Shown piece by piece: positions 10,071-19,800 of a DNA stretch of 64,000 nucleotides. The notes under the pieces are model-generated. The model saw only the letters and a program-made list of their open reading frames with translations, did no database searches and was not told the origin of the DNA. Source of the stretch: Tritrichomonas musculus (taxonomy: Eukaryota > Parabasalia > Tritrichomonadida > Tritrichomonadidae); the NCBI GenBank assembly GCA_039105265.1, contig JAPFFF010000031.1, positions 1 through 64,000 of the forward strand, written 5' to 3'. A program made the translations under genes and the position numbers. How positions within the stretch are numbered: position 1 is the stretch's first letter; the number at the start of each line of letters is the position of its first letter.

Positions 10071-10087
10071 TTTTGCAACGCAAAATC
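10069..10087. terminator. Hairpin overlapping the stop codon
   Basis: A perfect inverted repeat with 8-bp arms and a 3-base AAC loop begins within the stop codon of the 113-aa gene. It could mark a transcript 3' end. No trichomonad rule for such hairpins is known to me, so this is inference. Confidence 0.35.
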
Positions 10088-10139
10088 TCTAAACTTCGTA
10101 TATTAAAAATATTTATTTTTATAATTAATAAATTAATAA

Positions 10140-13100
10140 ATGACTGCAATAATTACAAAACAAAATGCAAAAGATGGAGCATTCATCGGTGGTGGAGGTG
10201 GTATGCCCGATAAAGATTCAGAATTTAAAAACATTCATGTTCACAATGATGCCACTATTGATGGTGACATAATAATGTCTTCAACAAATCCTCAAAGTTT
10301 AACATTAAGGCTTGCTGACATTGACGCCTCAGTTTCTTCATACAATACTCAAACCATGAAATTTACGGATGAATTAAACAATCATGAATCAAGAATTAAA
10401 ACATTAGAAGATAAACAAGATGGTGATGATGGTGACTTTTCATTTGAAGATGGTATATATGATTTCATCATTACTTCAGATAAATTAACGGAAAATTTAG
10501 ATCAACCATATTTAAATTCATTATCAATCAAAACTGAATTTGGTGAATATATCGGTGATGTTTTCGAAATAGAATTACCTTCATATATGAAATTACCAAA
10601 AGCAATTATAACTAAAACTTCTAAAGAAAACATGTTTAAAAATCCTATTGTTAACATTTCAAATGGAAATTATGAGTTGGTTTATCAAGAAGATGACGTT
10701 GGAGCAAAAATATATATGTCAAATAAAAAAGGTGATACACCATTAAATTTATATACATCTGGATTTATGAAAATCAATTATATCGCAAATCAAAAAACAA
10801 ATGTTAGTTGTGACAAAGCTAATGATTCAAATAAATTAATAAATCTTAGGTGTAATACAATAGATGCGGACAATTGCTTTAAATTGTATCGTTCACCATT
10901 GCCCGACTTCTATGAAATGAAAGCTTACGGTGTAATAGATGATAAAACAAATCCTTTATATTATGCTGATTGGGGATATGTTCCTGGTAGTCCTGAATTT
11001 GAAGCATTAATTGAAGGTCAAACTTTTGAATTTCATGATGAAGCATTCGGTACTGATTACAAAATGACTAAACAAGGTAATGAATGGGTAGGTACTAATT
11101 ACAGTTTCAATATACCCCTGAAATTAACACGTAAAAATCCTGGTTCTCATGAAGTAGCCTTTATATGTATTGCTAAAAATGAAGCTAATAAAAAAGTATT
11201 ACACACTTTCGCTGGTTATGATAATCAAGGAAACCCATTTGAGTTATTAGTTAATAAAGGAATGTTAACACCAAAAGATAACTGTAAAATTCAAACGTAT
11301 AAAGAAGATAATGACGCATGGAGGGTTTACATTTACCCCGTCAAAGATTTTGCCAATTGTACATATTCAGCAACTTTGAACATTAATAATAAAACTTACG
11401 ACTTCATTGTTGACTTCGAATATAAATCTTCAGGATTAAATAATTATAAACTTCAATCTGACAATTATTTTGAATTATTTGAATACCATTATACTTCACC
11501 TTTGCAAGTCGGTAATCCACCATATGGTTTAATATTATATATGCCAAAAGATGATGAATTAATTTATACTATTGCTGATGTAAGTTATGAAAAAGGAATG
11601 AATACATTTGAGTTCTTAGCTAATACTGGATATTATACTGTCTCACCACGACCTGAAGCATGCACAACACTTTATACAAACTTTAACATTCAAACTTCAG
11701 GTGTAGTCATAGGTGAAAACATTGAATCCCACGTTTTCGTTTTAAATTCATTAGGTAACACTGTTGATATTGCGGTTAATCAAATATCAGCACTTCAAAA
11801 TTATTGTGCAAAATTAGAGAAAGAAATTAACGATATGAAAAATAAAACAAATTGGTTTGATATAGTTATGGATGTCGTACAAATTAGTAACTTTTGTTTT
11901 AACTTTGGCGGATTAATGAAAGTCGGTGCTGAAGGTATATTTGGTGCATTAAAATTAGCTTTTAGTAAAAATGCTGGATCAACTGTTAAAGAAGTTGCAT
12001 ATGTTGATGAAATAATTGATGATGGGTTAGTATTAGCACCTCACGAAGTAGTTGAAGAAAAACCATATGTTGAAACGGAAATTATAATTCCTGATGAAAG
12101 ATTATGTTTTAAATATTACTGTGAACATATTGAAACTAATTATAAAATTGATGTTTCATTTATGGTTGATGATATTGGCGAGATGTACCGAATTTACGAA
12201 TATGAGTATAAGGAAAATGGAAGTATTGAATGTTTGAACTCAGATGTTACAGATATTTCAGCTATTAATTGCGAATTAGTTTATGAATTCCCATATCTTT
12301 TAATTTATGGAACAATTCAACCATCATTTGTTAAACTCAAATACACCCCAGCAGCTAAAAACGATAAAGAATTATTATTAGGTGAAACATTAACTAATAA
12401 CCAATTATTAACAGCATCAGCAACCAAAAAATTGATTGAAAATCATAAAGTTCAATTAAATGAATCATTCGCGAATAAATTAAATGAAACATTAAATAAT
12501 TATGCAACTTTTCGATATGTTCAAGATAATTATCCGTCGTACGCATATTTAAACGCAAACTTTAAAAATAACAATCAATTAACAAATATATTAAATGCTT
12601 ATGCATTAAAAACAGATATGACCCATGCTATTGAGCAAGTGAAAAGCGAAATTCCAGAAATTATTGAGGGGCAAACAACTATTCAATTCAAAATTGAAAA
12701 TAATACAATTCCTGATTTGGATTACGACAAATATCATGAAATGATTGAGCAATATGGGCTGGATATTGTTTCAACAAACAATTTCTATACGGCTCATTAT
12801 GTTCACGTAGATTATTCGTACAATGACGATCAACCCTCTCAGATAATGCGTATCGAAGGAAGTAGTTCTGGTCTTTGGTTTATGTATGACTGCCATGAAT
12901 TAATAAATCCAGGAACTGGTGAAACGCCGGAAATTTTATCATGTTCAATAACCAAAAATATCGAACCAACAGACAAAAACGCTTTTTCTTCAAGATATGT
13001 GTCGAATACTTTTGCTTTGAAAACGGATATCCCTGAGATACCCACAGATTTGGTTAATGAATCTGCATTGGCAACAGCTTTGGAACCGTACGCGAAGCTT

Positions 13101-13964
13101 GCGAACTTAAGTGAGTATGCTAAAACCAAGGACTTGCCAGATATGGTCCAATATGAAACAAAAACAACAGCAGAAGGTAAATATGCATTGAAAGCAGATA
13201 TATCAAAAGAGTATTTCACTGATAGTAGTGGAGAGGTTTATATCAAAGACCCAAACAACATTCTGACATTGGGTGGAGCAAATCAGACATGTAGTGATGC
13301 ACCTCTCATGGTAATGAAACCAAATCATTCTCGAAATGCAAGAATATTGAGCATTGGCAATCAACTTGATAGTTCGAAGGAAAGATGGTTAGATTTTGAT
13401 ATTAATGTAAAAAGTGATGAAGCGACCATCAAATACAATGAAATAACAGCATTGAAAATTACTCAATCAAAAGTTTGTATTATGAATGCATATGATATGG
13501 ACGGCAATGCCTATGCTAAAATCAATTCCAACACAACTATTACTCATTACTGTCCAATTGAGGAATCAATGAATTCAATAAATGATTTTGTAATTGGTGC
13601 ACCAGTATATATGACAGGTAAGGTTTACAAACAAGTTAAGAATGAATGGATACCATCAACTGAAACAGACACTACAGATTGTATTTGTTCAGTAAAGACT
13701 AATGGCAGATGGAATGAGTATGTTGGAATTTGTGTTAAGATTGATGAAGTTAATAAATGTGTAACATTTGCTTCAGGTGGTGATTATTTAGTTAAAGTTA
13801 CAGATACATCATGTTATGGAGTTGGTGATGAAGTATTCATTGATGAAGGAGAATTGAAAACATTAACTGGTCAAACAGCAATTACATCAAAAATACACCG
13901 AACAACGGTGGGGGTGATTACTGCAAAAATAAATGATACAATGTTATCTGTATTTAAAACATAA
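10140..13964 (+). CDS. Giant fibre- or spike-like surface protein, Maverick A (1274 aa)
   Basis: The longest structural gene. The N-terminus has a glycine run (GGGGGMPDKDSEF) and a fibre-like collar KNIHVHNDATIDGDI. A heptad-rich segment follows (about 65-95), then long beta-rich text. A helical linker lies at about 560-580, with a hydrophobic segment near 590-625 (FNFGGLMKVGAEGIFGALKL). Repeated 'YALKTD / YAKTKD / YALKAD' units at about 820-1020 look like triple-helix or coiled-coil shaft repeats. The C-terminus is a compact beta domain ending GVITAKINDTMLSVFKT, like a receptor-binding or trimer-capping head. Phage-like tail fibres and adenovirus-like fibres share this logic. Homology is not shown. 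The start has ATAAATG. No counterpart is seen in the visible part of element B. Confidence 0.7.
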   Translation: MTAIITKQNAKDGAFIGGGGGMPDKDSEFKNIHVHNDATIDGDIIMSSTNPQSLTLRLADIDASVSSYNTQTMKFTDELNNHESRIKTLEDKQDGDDGDFSFEDGIYDFIITSDKLTENLDQPYLNSLSIKTEFGEYIGDVFEIELPSYMKLPKAIITKTSKENMFKNPIVNISNGNYELVYQEDDVGAKIYMSNKKGDTPLNLYTSGFMKINYIANQKTNVSCDKANDSNKLINLRCNTIDADNCFKLYRSPLPDFYEMKAYGVIDDKTNPLYYADWGYVPGSPEFEALIEGQTFEFHDEAFGTDYKMTKQGNEWVGTNYSFNIPLKLTRKNPGSHEVAFICIAKNEANKKVLHTFAGYDNQGNPFELLVNKGMLTPKDNCKIQTYKEDNDAWRVYIYPVKDFANCTYSATLNINNKTYDFIVDFEYKSSGLNNYKLQSDNYFELFEYHYTSPLQVGNPPYGLILYMPKDDELIYTIADVSYEKGMNTFEFLANTGYYTVSPRPEACTTLYTNFNIQTSGVVIGENIESHVFVLNSLGNTVDIAVNQISALQNYCAKLEKEINDMKNKTNWFDIVMDVVQISNFCFNFGGLMKVGAEGIFGALKLAFSKNAGSTVKEVAYVDEIIDDGLVLAPHEVVEEKPYVETEIIIPDERLCFKYYCEHIETNYKIDVSFMVDDIGEMYRIYEYEYKENGSIECLNSDVTDISAINCELVYEFPYLLIYGTIQPSFVKLKYTPAAKNDKELLLGETLTNNQLLTASATKKLIENHKVQLNESFANKLNETLNNYATFRYVQDNYPSYAYLNANFKNNNQLTNILNAYALKTDMTHAIEQVKSEIPEIIEGQTTIQFKIENNTIPDLDYDKYHEMIEQYGLDIVSTNNFYTAHYVHVDYSYNDDQPSQIMRIEGSSSGLWFMYDCHELINPGTGETPEILSCSITKNIEPTDKNAFSSRYVSNTFALKTDIPEIPTDLVNESALATALEPYAKLANLSEYAKTKDLPDMVQYETKTTAEGKYALKADISKEYFTDSSGEVYIKDPNNILTLGGANQTCSDAPLMVMKPNHSRNARILSIGNQLDSSKERWLDFDINVKSDEATIKYNEITALKITQSKVCIMNAYDMDGNAYAKINSNTTITHYCPIEESMNSINDFVIGAPVYMTGKVYKQVKNEWIPSTETDTTDCICSVKTNGRWNEYVGICVKIDEVNKCVTFASGGDYLVKVTDTSCYGVGDEVFIDEGELKTLTGQTAITSKIHRTTVGVITAKINDTMLSVFKT

Positions 13965-13965
13965 A

Positions 13966-14607
13966 TTAATACGTCATTTTCAAACTAATTCCATATTTCA
14001 CAAATTCACTATAAATGTTATTGTAATCATATTTTAACTCACTAGTTTTACCATCTTTAGTAATCAATATTTTTGAAACATAAATGATTTTGTTTGATTT
14101 TGCGGTACATCCAGAACATCCGATATCTTCATTAAGTACTAAATCAACTTTTTCACAATCAGTTAATAACTTTATCATGTTCATTAATAACTTACTTTCA
14201 CAAACAACGTAAGCATTTATTTTTAACGGGTTTGATTCATACATTTCAACTAACATTTGTAGAAATTGGTTTTTCTTTTCTAAATCCTCAATTTCATTTC
14301 CTAAATCTGCAATACCTCTGTCTCGAGTTAATGGGAAATTGCTGTTTGTTGGAGGTTGAGATTGATAGTTCAAATCCTCCGTCGTCGGAATATATAAAGT
14401 TTGACCAACCGGTGGAATATCCGAAGGTTGGTTCACTTGAGTAAAATTTACGTTTGGATTTAATGGTGGAACATTAGGATATAACGGAACTGTTTGAGGT
14501 TGTGACTTAGTTGATGGTTTAATGTTAATGTTAACATTCGTATTTTGCTCTTGCTTAATAGTGTTATCGGTCTCACTACTTAATATTCTTGCTTGTTTTA
14601 AAGTCAT
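13966..14607 (-). CDS. Conserved Maverick protein with Cys-containing core (213 aa)
   Basis: The N-terminal half is Asn/Pro/Gln-rich and probably disordered. The C-terminal half has a compact core with LNEDIGCSGCTAKSNKI (about residues 155-172) and then a beta-rich tail ending GISLKMTY. The element B product at 62920-63444 shows the same order: YVDEDIKCCAGKANPI, then KIVNDKRE, then YNxxYxE, ending LCLKYVCV. It is therefore one of the genes shared by two otherwise divergent Mavericks, and its role probably matters. The paired cysteines could bind metal. It converges on the fibre-like gene with a 1-bp gap. Confidence 0.7.
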   Translation of the reverse strand: MTLKQARILSSETDNTIKQEQNTNVNINIKPSTKSQPQTVPLYPNVPPLNPNVNFTQVNQPSDIPPVGQTLYIPTTEDLNYQSQPPTNSNFPLTRDRGIADLGNEIEDLEKKNQFLQMLVEMYESNPLKINAYVVCESKLLMNMIKLLTDCEKVDLVLNEDIGCSGCTAKSNKIIYVSKILITKDGKTSELKYDYNNIYSEFVKYGISLKMTY

Positions 14608-14661
14608 ATTTAGTTTTAAATAAAAATATTAAATCATAATTTTTAATTTATTATTAAAAAA

Positions 14662-14913
14662 ATGGCTTTTGGTAGTTGGTTTAAAAAATTAGCGGGTAAA
14701 GTTAAAGAAGCAGCTAAAGATTTTGCTGATGGATTTAAATTTGGATGGAATAAAACAAAATCAATAATGGAAAAGTTACCTGTTGTTGGTAATGTTGCAA
14801 AAATATTACCTAAATTTGATAATTCAAATAATCCAGCAATTGAATATTTCGGTAGTGATGGGTTCTATGGACGTAGTCCTGGGCAAAGCCTTGTTAAAGA
14901 TAAAGGTTCTTAA
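14662..14913 (+). CDS. Small amphipathic protein, paralogue of the 106-aa product
   Basis: An 83-residue product starting MAFGSWFKK, then a Lys/Ala-rich amphipathic helix and a tail with a Gly-rich turn. The first eight residues match the 106-aa product at 6582-6902. Like it, this is a candidate membrane-active or core minor capsid protein. The C-terminal coding part contains a GGC-AAA-GCC mini-hairpin (14882-14890). Its end overlaps the convergent gene at 14894-15124 by 20 bp. Confidence 0.6.
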   Translation: MAFGSWFKKLAGKVKEAAKDFADGFKFGWNKTKSIMEKLPVVGNVAKILPKFDNSNNPAIEYFGSDGFYGRSPGQSLVKDKGS

Positions 14914-15124
14914 CAGCTCTATTTAATAATTGTCTTACTTTCATACACTGATCATATTTATTTTGAATTCTTCGACGACTAAGTTTTCCTTTCTCCGTTG
15001 TTGGTTCAGGTTGACTTAATACTTTTCTATAATATTGAAGACGTGAATTTATGAGTTTCAACGTTGGAGTAGCGAATGTTTTACGTTCATGACGTTGTTT
15101 AAGGGGTGGTAAGGCTTGAGACAT
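14894..15124 (-). CDS. Small very basic protein, Maverick A
   Basis: A 76-residue product with about a quarter Lys, Arg or His (for example KGKLSRRRIQNKYDQCMKVR). It is probably helical and suited to nucleic acid binding. No family is recognised. It lies between the 83-aa minor capsid-like gene and the integrase, and points away from the integrase. A core or DNA-condensing role is conceivable. Confidence 0.5.
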   Translation of the reverse strand: MSQALPPLKQRHERKTFATPTLKLINSRLQYYRKVLSQPEPTTEKGKLSRRRIQNKYDQCMKVRQLLNRAVKNLYL

Positions 15125-15233
15125 ATTTTTATTATGTGATAAAAAATTAAAAAATTAAAAATAAACTAAATAATTATTTTTACATTCATGAAATCATCAA
15201 ATATCTTTAATTTAATTTAATTTAATTTAAATC

Positions 15234-16841
15234 ATGACGGAAACATTATTTAATAACACAGATGGGATAATTTCATATGTGACAAGTAAGATAGAAAAGT
15301 ATGAACCGAATAAATTTGAGGAACAAGTGAAATATTATATAAATCATTATTGTGAAAAATATTTGAAAGTGAAAATTCCAGCTCAACATATAAACAATTT
15401 CTATATAATTCATTACTTAACCATTCGTGATATAGTAAAGGATGAAGAACGTAGACGTGAAGTAGAAATGGAACGTGTACGAATGGCAGATTATGAAGAA
15501 GCAGTGAGAATAGCAAGAGAGGATTTATTGAGCAAAGTTCATAAGAACAAAAATAAATTATCATTTGTACAAGTTAAACGTTTAAAATATTTTCAGCCAT
15601 TATTGGATGAAGATATAAGAAACATTTATGATGAATATGAAAGAGAATATGAAAATGAGCACAAGAGTGAACCAAAAGTAAGAAAAAAAACGTTTGGTGA
15701 TAAATTAGATAAATTTGTTGTTGAACATATGAATGATAATTTATTAACATATGATGATTTTGTAAGAGTTACTAGTGGATGGAATAGAGGTAGACGTTCA
15801 ATTAATAATTGGTATGAAGATTATAAAAAGAAATATTTTAAACAACCGGGAACAACGATAAATTATGATGAAAATGAATTAACGGGGTTGATTGGTTATA
15901 AAAGTAAAGATAAAGTTAATGCCTTAAAATTAATTAATCCAGAAATGAAAGTAAGTGATGGAAAAATAAAGTCATCATTTGATTTGAAAAGAAATATTAA
16001 AAATTATCAACTTCATAAATGCACAGCAAGGAATACATGGATTATTGATTTAATGTTCGTTGGAAAACTGGCTTATTTAGTTGCAATAAATGCAAACACT
16101 AAATATTTATATGTGGAGTTATTAAATGATATGATTGATGATAAAACATTTACAAAACAGAATTTAAAAAGTAGTGTTTCATATTTGAGAGCATTAAATA
16201 GAATGATTGAAAAAGGAATGAATGTAAAACATTTAACGGGTGATGGTGAAAAAAGTTTTAATTCAAAATTAGCGTGGGAGTCATTTTATAATTCACGAGG
16301 AATTGATTTTAAACCAGTTGAAAGACAAGTAATGGGAAATTATCCCGATTTCATGAATAAAGAACAGAAAGCAGTTAAAAGTGATCCATTACATGGAAGT
16401 TTGGGCGTTATTGATAGAGTAATTAGGAGTATTAGAGATATGGCATATGTGATGAAAGTTGGCGTAATTACACCAAATGTTATGGATGAAATAGTTAATC
16501 AATATAATAATGCACCACATAAAGGTTTAAGTAAATGGGCAGGCTTTGAAGTAACACCGAAAATGGTAAATGATGATTCTGAATTAGAGGAGTATATAGT
16601 AAGGCGAATATGTCAGGAGAATTGGAAAGTAATGAATAGTCCCGGATTTAGAATAAATGAAGGTGTAAGTGTTAAAGTTTATAACGAAAAAGACACAATG
16701 GGTAAAAGACGGTCAATAATTCAACCCGGTGAATTTAAAGTTATTGGTTTCAAGAATGGATTATATGAAGTTAAAGGTAATGTTAACGGTAAAAATGGAA
16801 AAATACAAATGATACCAAGATATAAATTAGATTACGTTTAA
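15234..16841 (+). CDS. Maverick integrase (retrovirus-like DDE family), element A
   Basis: The 535-residue product has a charged, helical N-terminal half. A catalytic RNase-H-like core follows, with WIIDLMF near residue 272, TGDGEKSF near 337, and the Maverick signature HGSLGVIDRVIRSIRDM near 387-403. The C-terminal SH3-like tail (VKVYNEKDTMGKR … GLYEVKG) resembles that of retroviral and Polinton integrases. Element B encodes a shorter relative (56206-57291) with the same core order. The enzyme would join the element's ends to target DNA and create the short duplication seen at the termini. It converges with the polymerase gene, overlapping by 4 bp. Confidence 0.92.
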   Translation: MTETLFNNTDGIISYVTSKIEKYEPNKFEEQVKYYINHYCEKYLKVKIPAQHINNFYIIHYLTIRDIVKDEERRREVEMERVRMADYEEAVRIAREDLLSKVHKNKNKLSFVQVKRLKYFQPLLDEDIRNIYDEYEREYENEHKSEPKVRKKTFGDKLDKFVVEHMNDNLLTYDDFVRVTSGWNRGRRSINNWYEDYKKKYFKQPGTTINYDENELTGLIGYKSKDKVNALKLINPEMKVSDGKIKSSFDLKRNIKNYQLHKCTARNTWIIDLMFVGKLAYLVAINANTKYLYVELLNDMIDDKTFTKQNLKSSVSYLRALNRMIEKGMNVKHLTGDGEKSFNSKLAWESFYNSRGIDFKPVERQVMGNYPDFMNKEQKAVKSDPLHGSLGVIDRVIRSIRDMAYVMKVGVITPNVMDEIVNQYNNAPHKGLSKWAGFEVTPKMVNDDSELEEYIVRRICQENWKVMNSPGFRINEGVSVKVYNEKDTMGKRRSIIQPGEFKVIGFKNGLYEVKGNVNGKNGKIQMIPRYKLDYV

Positions 16842-19800
16842 GATTCATGAACTTCATAATTGTTGGCTCTTAATCCTTTTATAAATGGTGCGCATGCTTC
16901 ATTCGTTAATACAATCATTTTATTATGAAATCCAGTTAAAGCATTTTTGTTAATCGTTATTTTTGACATAATGTTATGATTCATTTGTAAGTTAATGTTC
17001 TTACCCGATTTAACACTTTGATTATCTAATATATCCTTATAATCTGATGAAACAATTTTATTAGTTTTTAATGAAACACCTTTAAGTTTTAATGATTTGG
17101 TCACACCGTCGTGGGCTTTGCCCTGCGCATCTATAAATGCGTTATTCCATATTGTATAACATTTAGGACATAAAGCTACTTGATTATCACCGTATTTTTC
17201 AACACAACAACCCAAAATTTTCTTTTCATCATAAACTGTATTAATTGATGGATCAGGCATGAATTTATAAATATTTTCGTCATAAAATTGTTGATCTTTA
17301 ATGATGTGTTTAAATACTTGATCATTTGATTCATTCATGTTTCCAGCAATAGCAAAATAAGCTGAATCAGTGTCTGCAGATGTTAAATGAAATTTATTAG
17401 TGTCTAAACATTTAAACATAAAGTCATAAATGAATGTTAAATACCAAAATTTAGCATTATCAAGAGTGAAGAATGCCGTTTGAATACATGTCTTACACCT
17501 GAATGATTTAGGATTTGATTGAATAAGGAATGTATCATCAGCAATTCTGGAACCATTAATATAAGTATCTGATACAATTGATTGATAAGCTTTATCTGAA
17601 TCACAAATTTTAACCTTACTATATTTTTCTGTATTCATTCCATCATAACCGTATGAACCATTCATTGATATTTTATAAAATTTTTCGTTACCGGATGATT
17701 TACCAGCAATAATATCTTGACGTTTACGCATGAATTCGTTAACAAATGGATGAAAAGCTTTATTTGCCTCATACAATGATAAATTAAGGATATCAGTAAC
17801 TTTTAATCCATGATCAATGAGGAACCATAAATAATAACAACCAAATGATTTAAATTCACCCATTGTATCTAATGTCATTGTTAATTTAGTATCTGTTTTA
17901 TCAATAACACTAATTTTATTTTTCTTTCCATATTGATACATATATTTACCAATAACATCTTCAGTATTTTTAATATCAAAATTACGAAATACTGGTGGAA
18001 AGTTAATGAGATCATTTATTTTATTAATGGGACATTCTAATTTAACTTTAGCTCTAAATATCAATTCAGGATTTGGTTCATATCTATGTTTAGTATAAAT
18101 TATATTCATACATTTTTTATAAACTTCATCTTTTTTGTTTCCATTTTCGTCATAACATTCAAAACGAGTAATTAATGAACCGGGCATATACATAATGCCT
18201 CCATGATAAGGGTTAAATTCATGATAATTTGACGAAAATGATGAAGGATAAAGTGAGTTGAAATCAACACCCACAACATGTGAAACAATATGGGGTGTAT
18301 CATATGAAATAACTTTATTATGCTCAAATTTGAATTTATTAATGTGTGAAACACCACGGATATTTTTACGATGCATTACCATAGATAAACCACCTGTTAT
18401 ACCTTCACGTAAATCATAATATTCTTTTTCATTTGACAAAGTAGATGGTAATTTATGAAGCCGACAATATTTATTTAATTGAATTCTTAAACGAGTCACT
18501 TTATCATCTGAACGATTTCTTAATTGATTGCATGATGCACAAGCTAATAAACAATTACTTAATTCATGACCTATATCATTATTGATTCTATCAAGTGTTG
18601 GTTTATTATGATTTGTGAAATGTTCACCACAGAGATGACATTTACCAGTTGAAGGATTATTATATAATTTCATGAATTCATCAAAATCATCTTCTGAAAC
18701 TACTTTATTTAAATTACGTTGAGGTTTGTTTGGATTTAATTTATTGAATCGTTCATCTTGATAATAATATGAATCACATTTATAACTCCACCAATTTAGA
18801 CTAGGAATGAAAGTATTTGATGTATTAATTATGTTATAGTCAATTGATGGATCAAAATCTTTATAAGCTAGTGCGTATTTAATACAAACTGAATTTTTAG
18901 ATAATGAAAGATTTGAGATTAAATCAACGTTATATTGAGCGTTTAAATTAATGAGGTTATCAATTGGTTTAATCATCATTTCAACATCATTATCATTATA
19001 TGAAAGTAAATAATCCCAACGTGTATTAAAACGTTTTGAATCTTCAAGATATAGGTTATATTCTTCTTCAGTAATGAGGAAACGTTGACCAAGATATGAA
19101 TAAAAGTCTTTATATTCGAATGGTTGAGATTGTGAAAGTACAACATTAAAGTTTTCAGTATTGACAGCTTCATATGGAAAAACTCCTTTTGATGAATTGG
19201 ATTCACCACCAAAATCAATACCAAATTGTTTTAATGTACCACCAGCAATAAATGCTTGAGCATCAATGAAACGTAAAGAAATTTTATCAGATTTAAGAAT
19301 GAATTGTTTAAGAGCAGTAGATGAACCAATTAATGAGTTATTATCAACTGACCAAGAGCAATTTTCACCTTTATGATTAAAATATTGTTTAAATAAATTT
19401 GAATCAAAACGTGAAGAATTAAAACCAAATACAGTAACTGTTTCGAGATCATGAACTATATCTTTCGGATCTTCAATATTGAGCATTTGTTTATAAAAGT
19501 TAATTTTATCATTAATGATTAAATGAGCTTGATTAAACATATATTCAATCCAATGAATAATAAAATCTTTATCACGAGCATCAAAATGTTTTGTTAAAGT
19601 TCCTGATGAAAATTTAATGCAACAACTGACAGATAAAGGAACTAATCGTGAATTAATCGTTGTTGATTTAGTTAATGATTCATTTATTGAATGTTCCATT
19701 GTTTCAAAATCATATGTCATATAATATTCTTGAGGTTTGAATTGAAGGTTATGAGCTAGACAATATTCATAAACAGAGTTGGATAGAATATGAGGACAAT

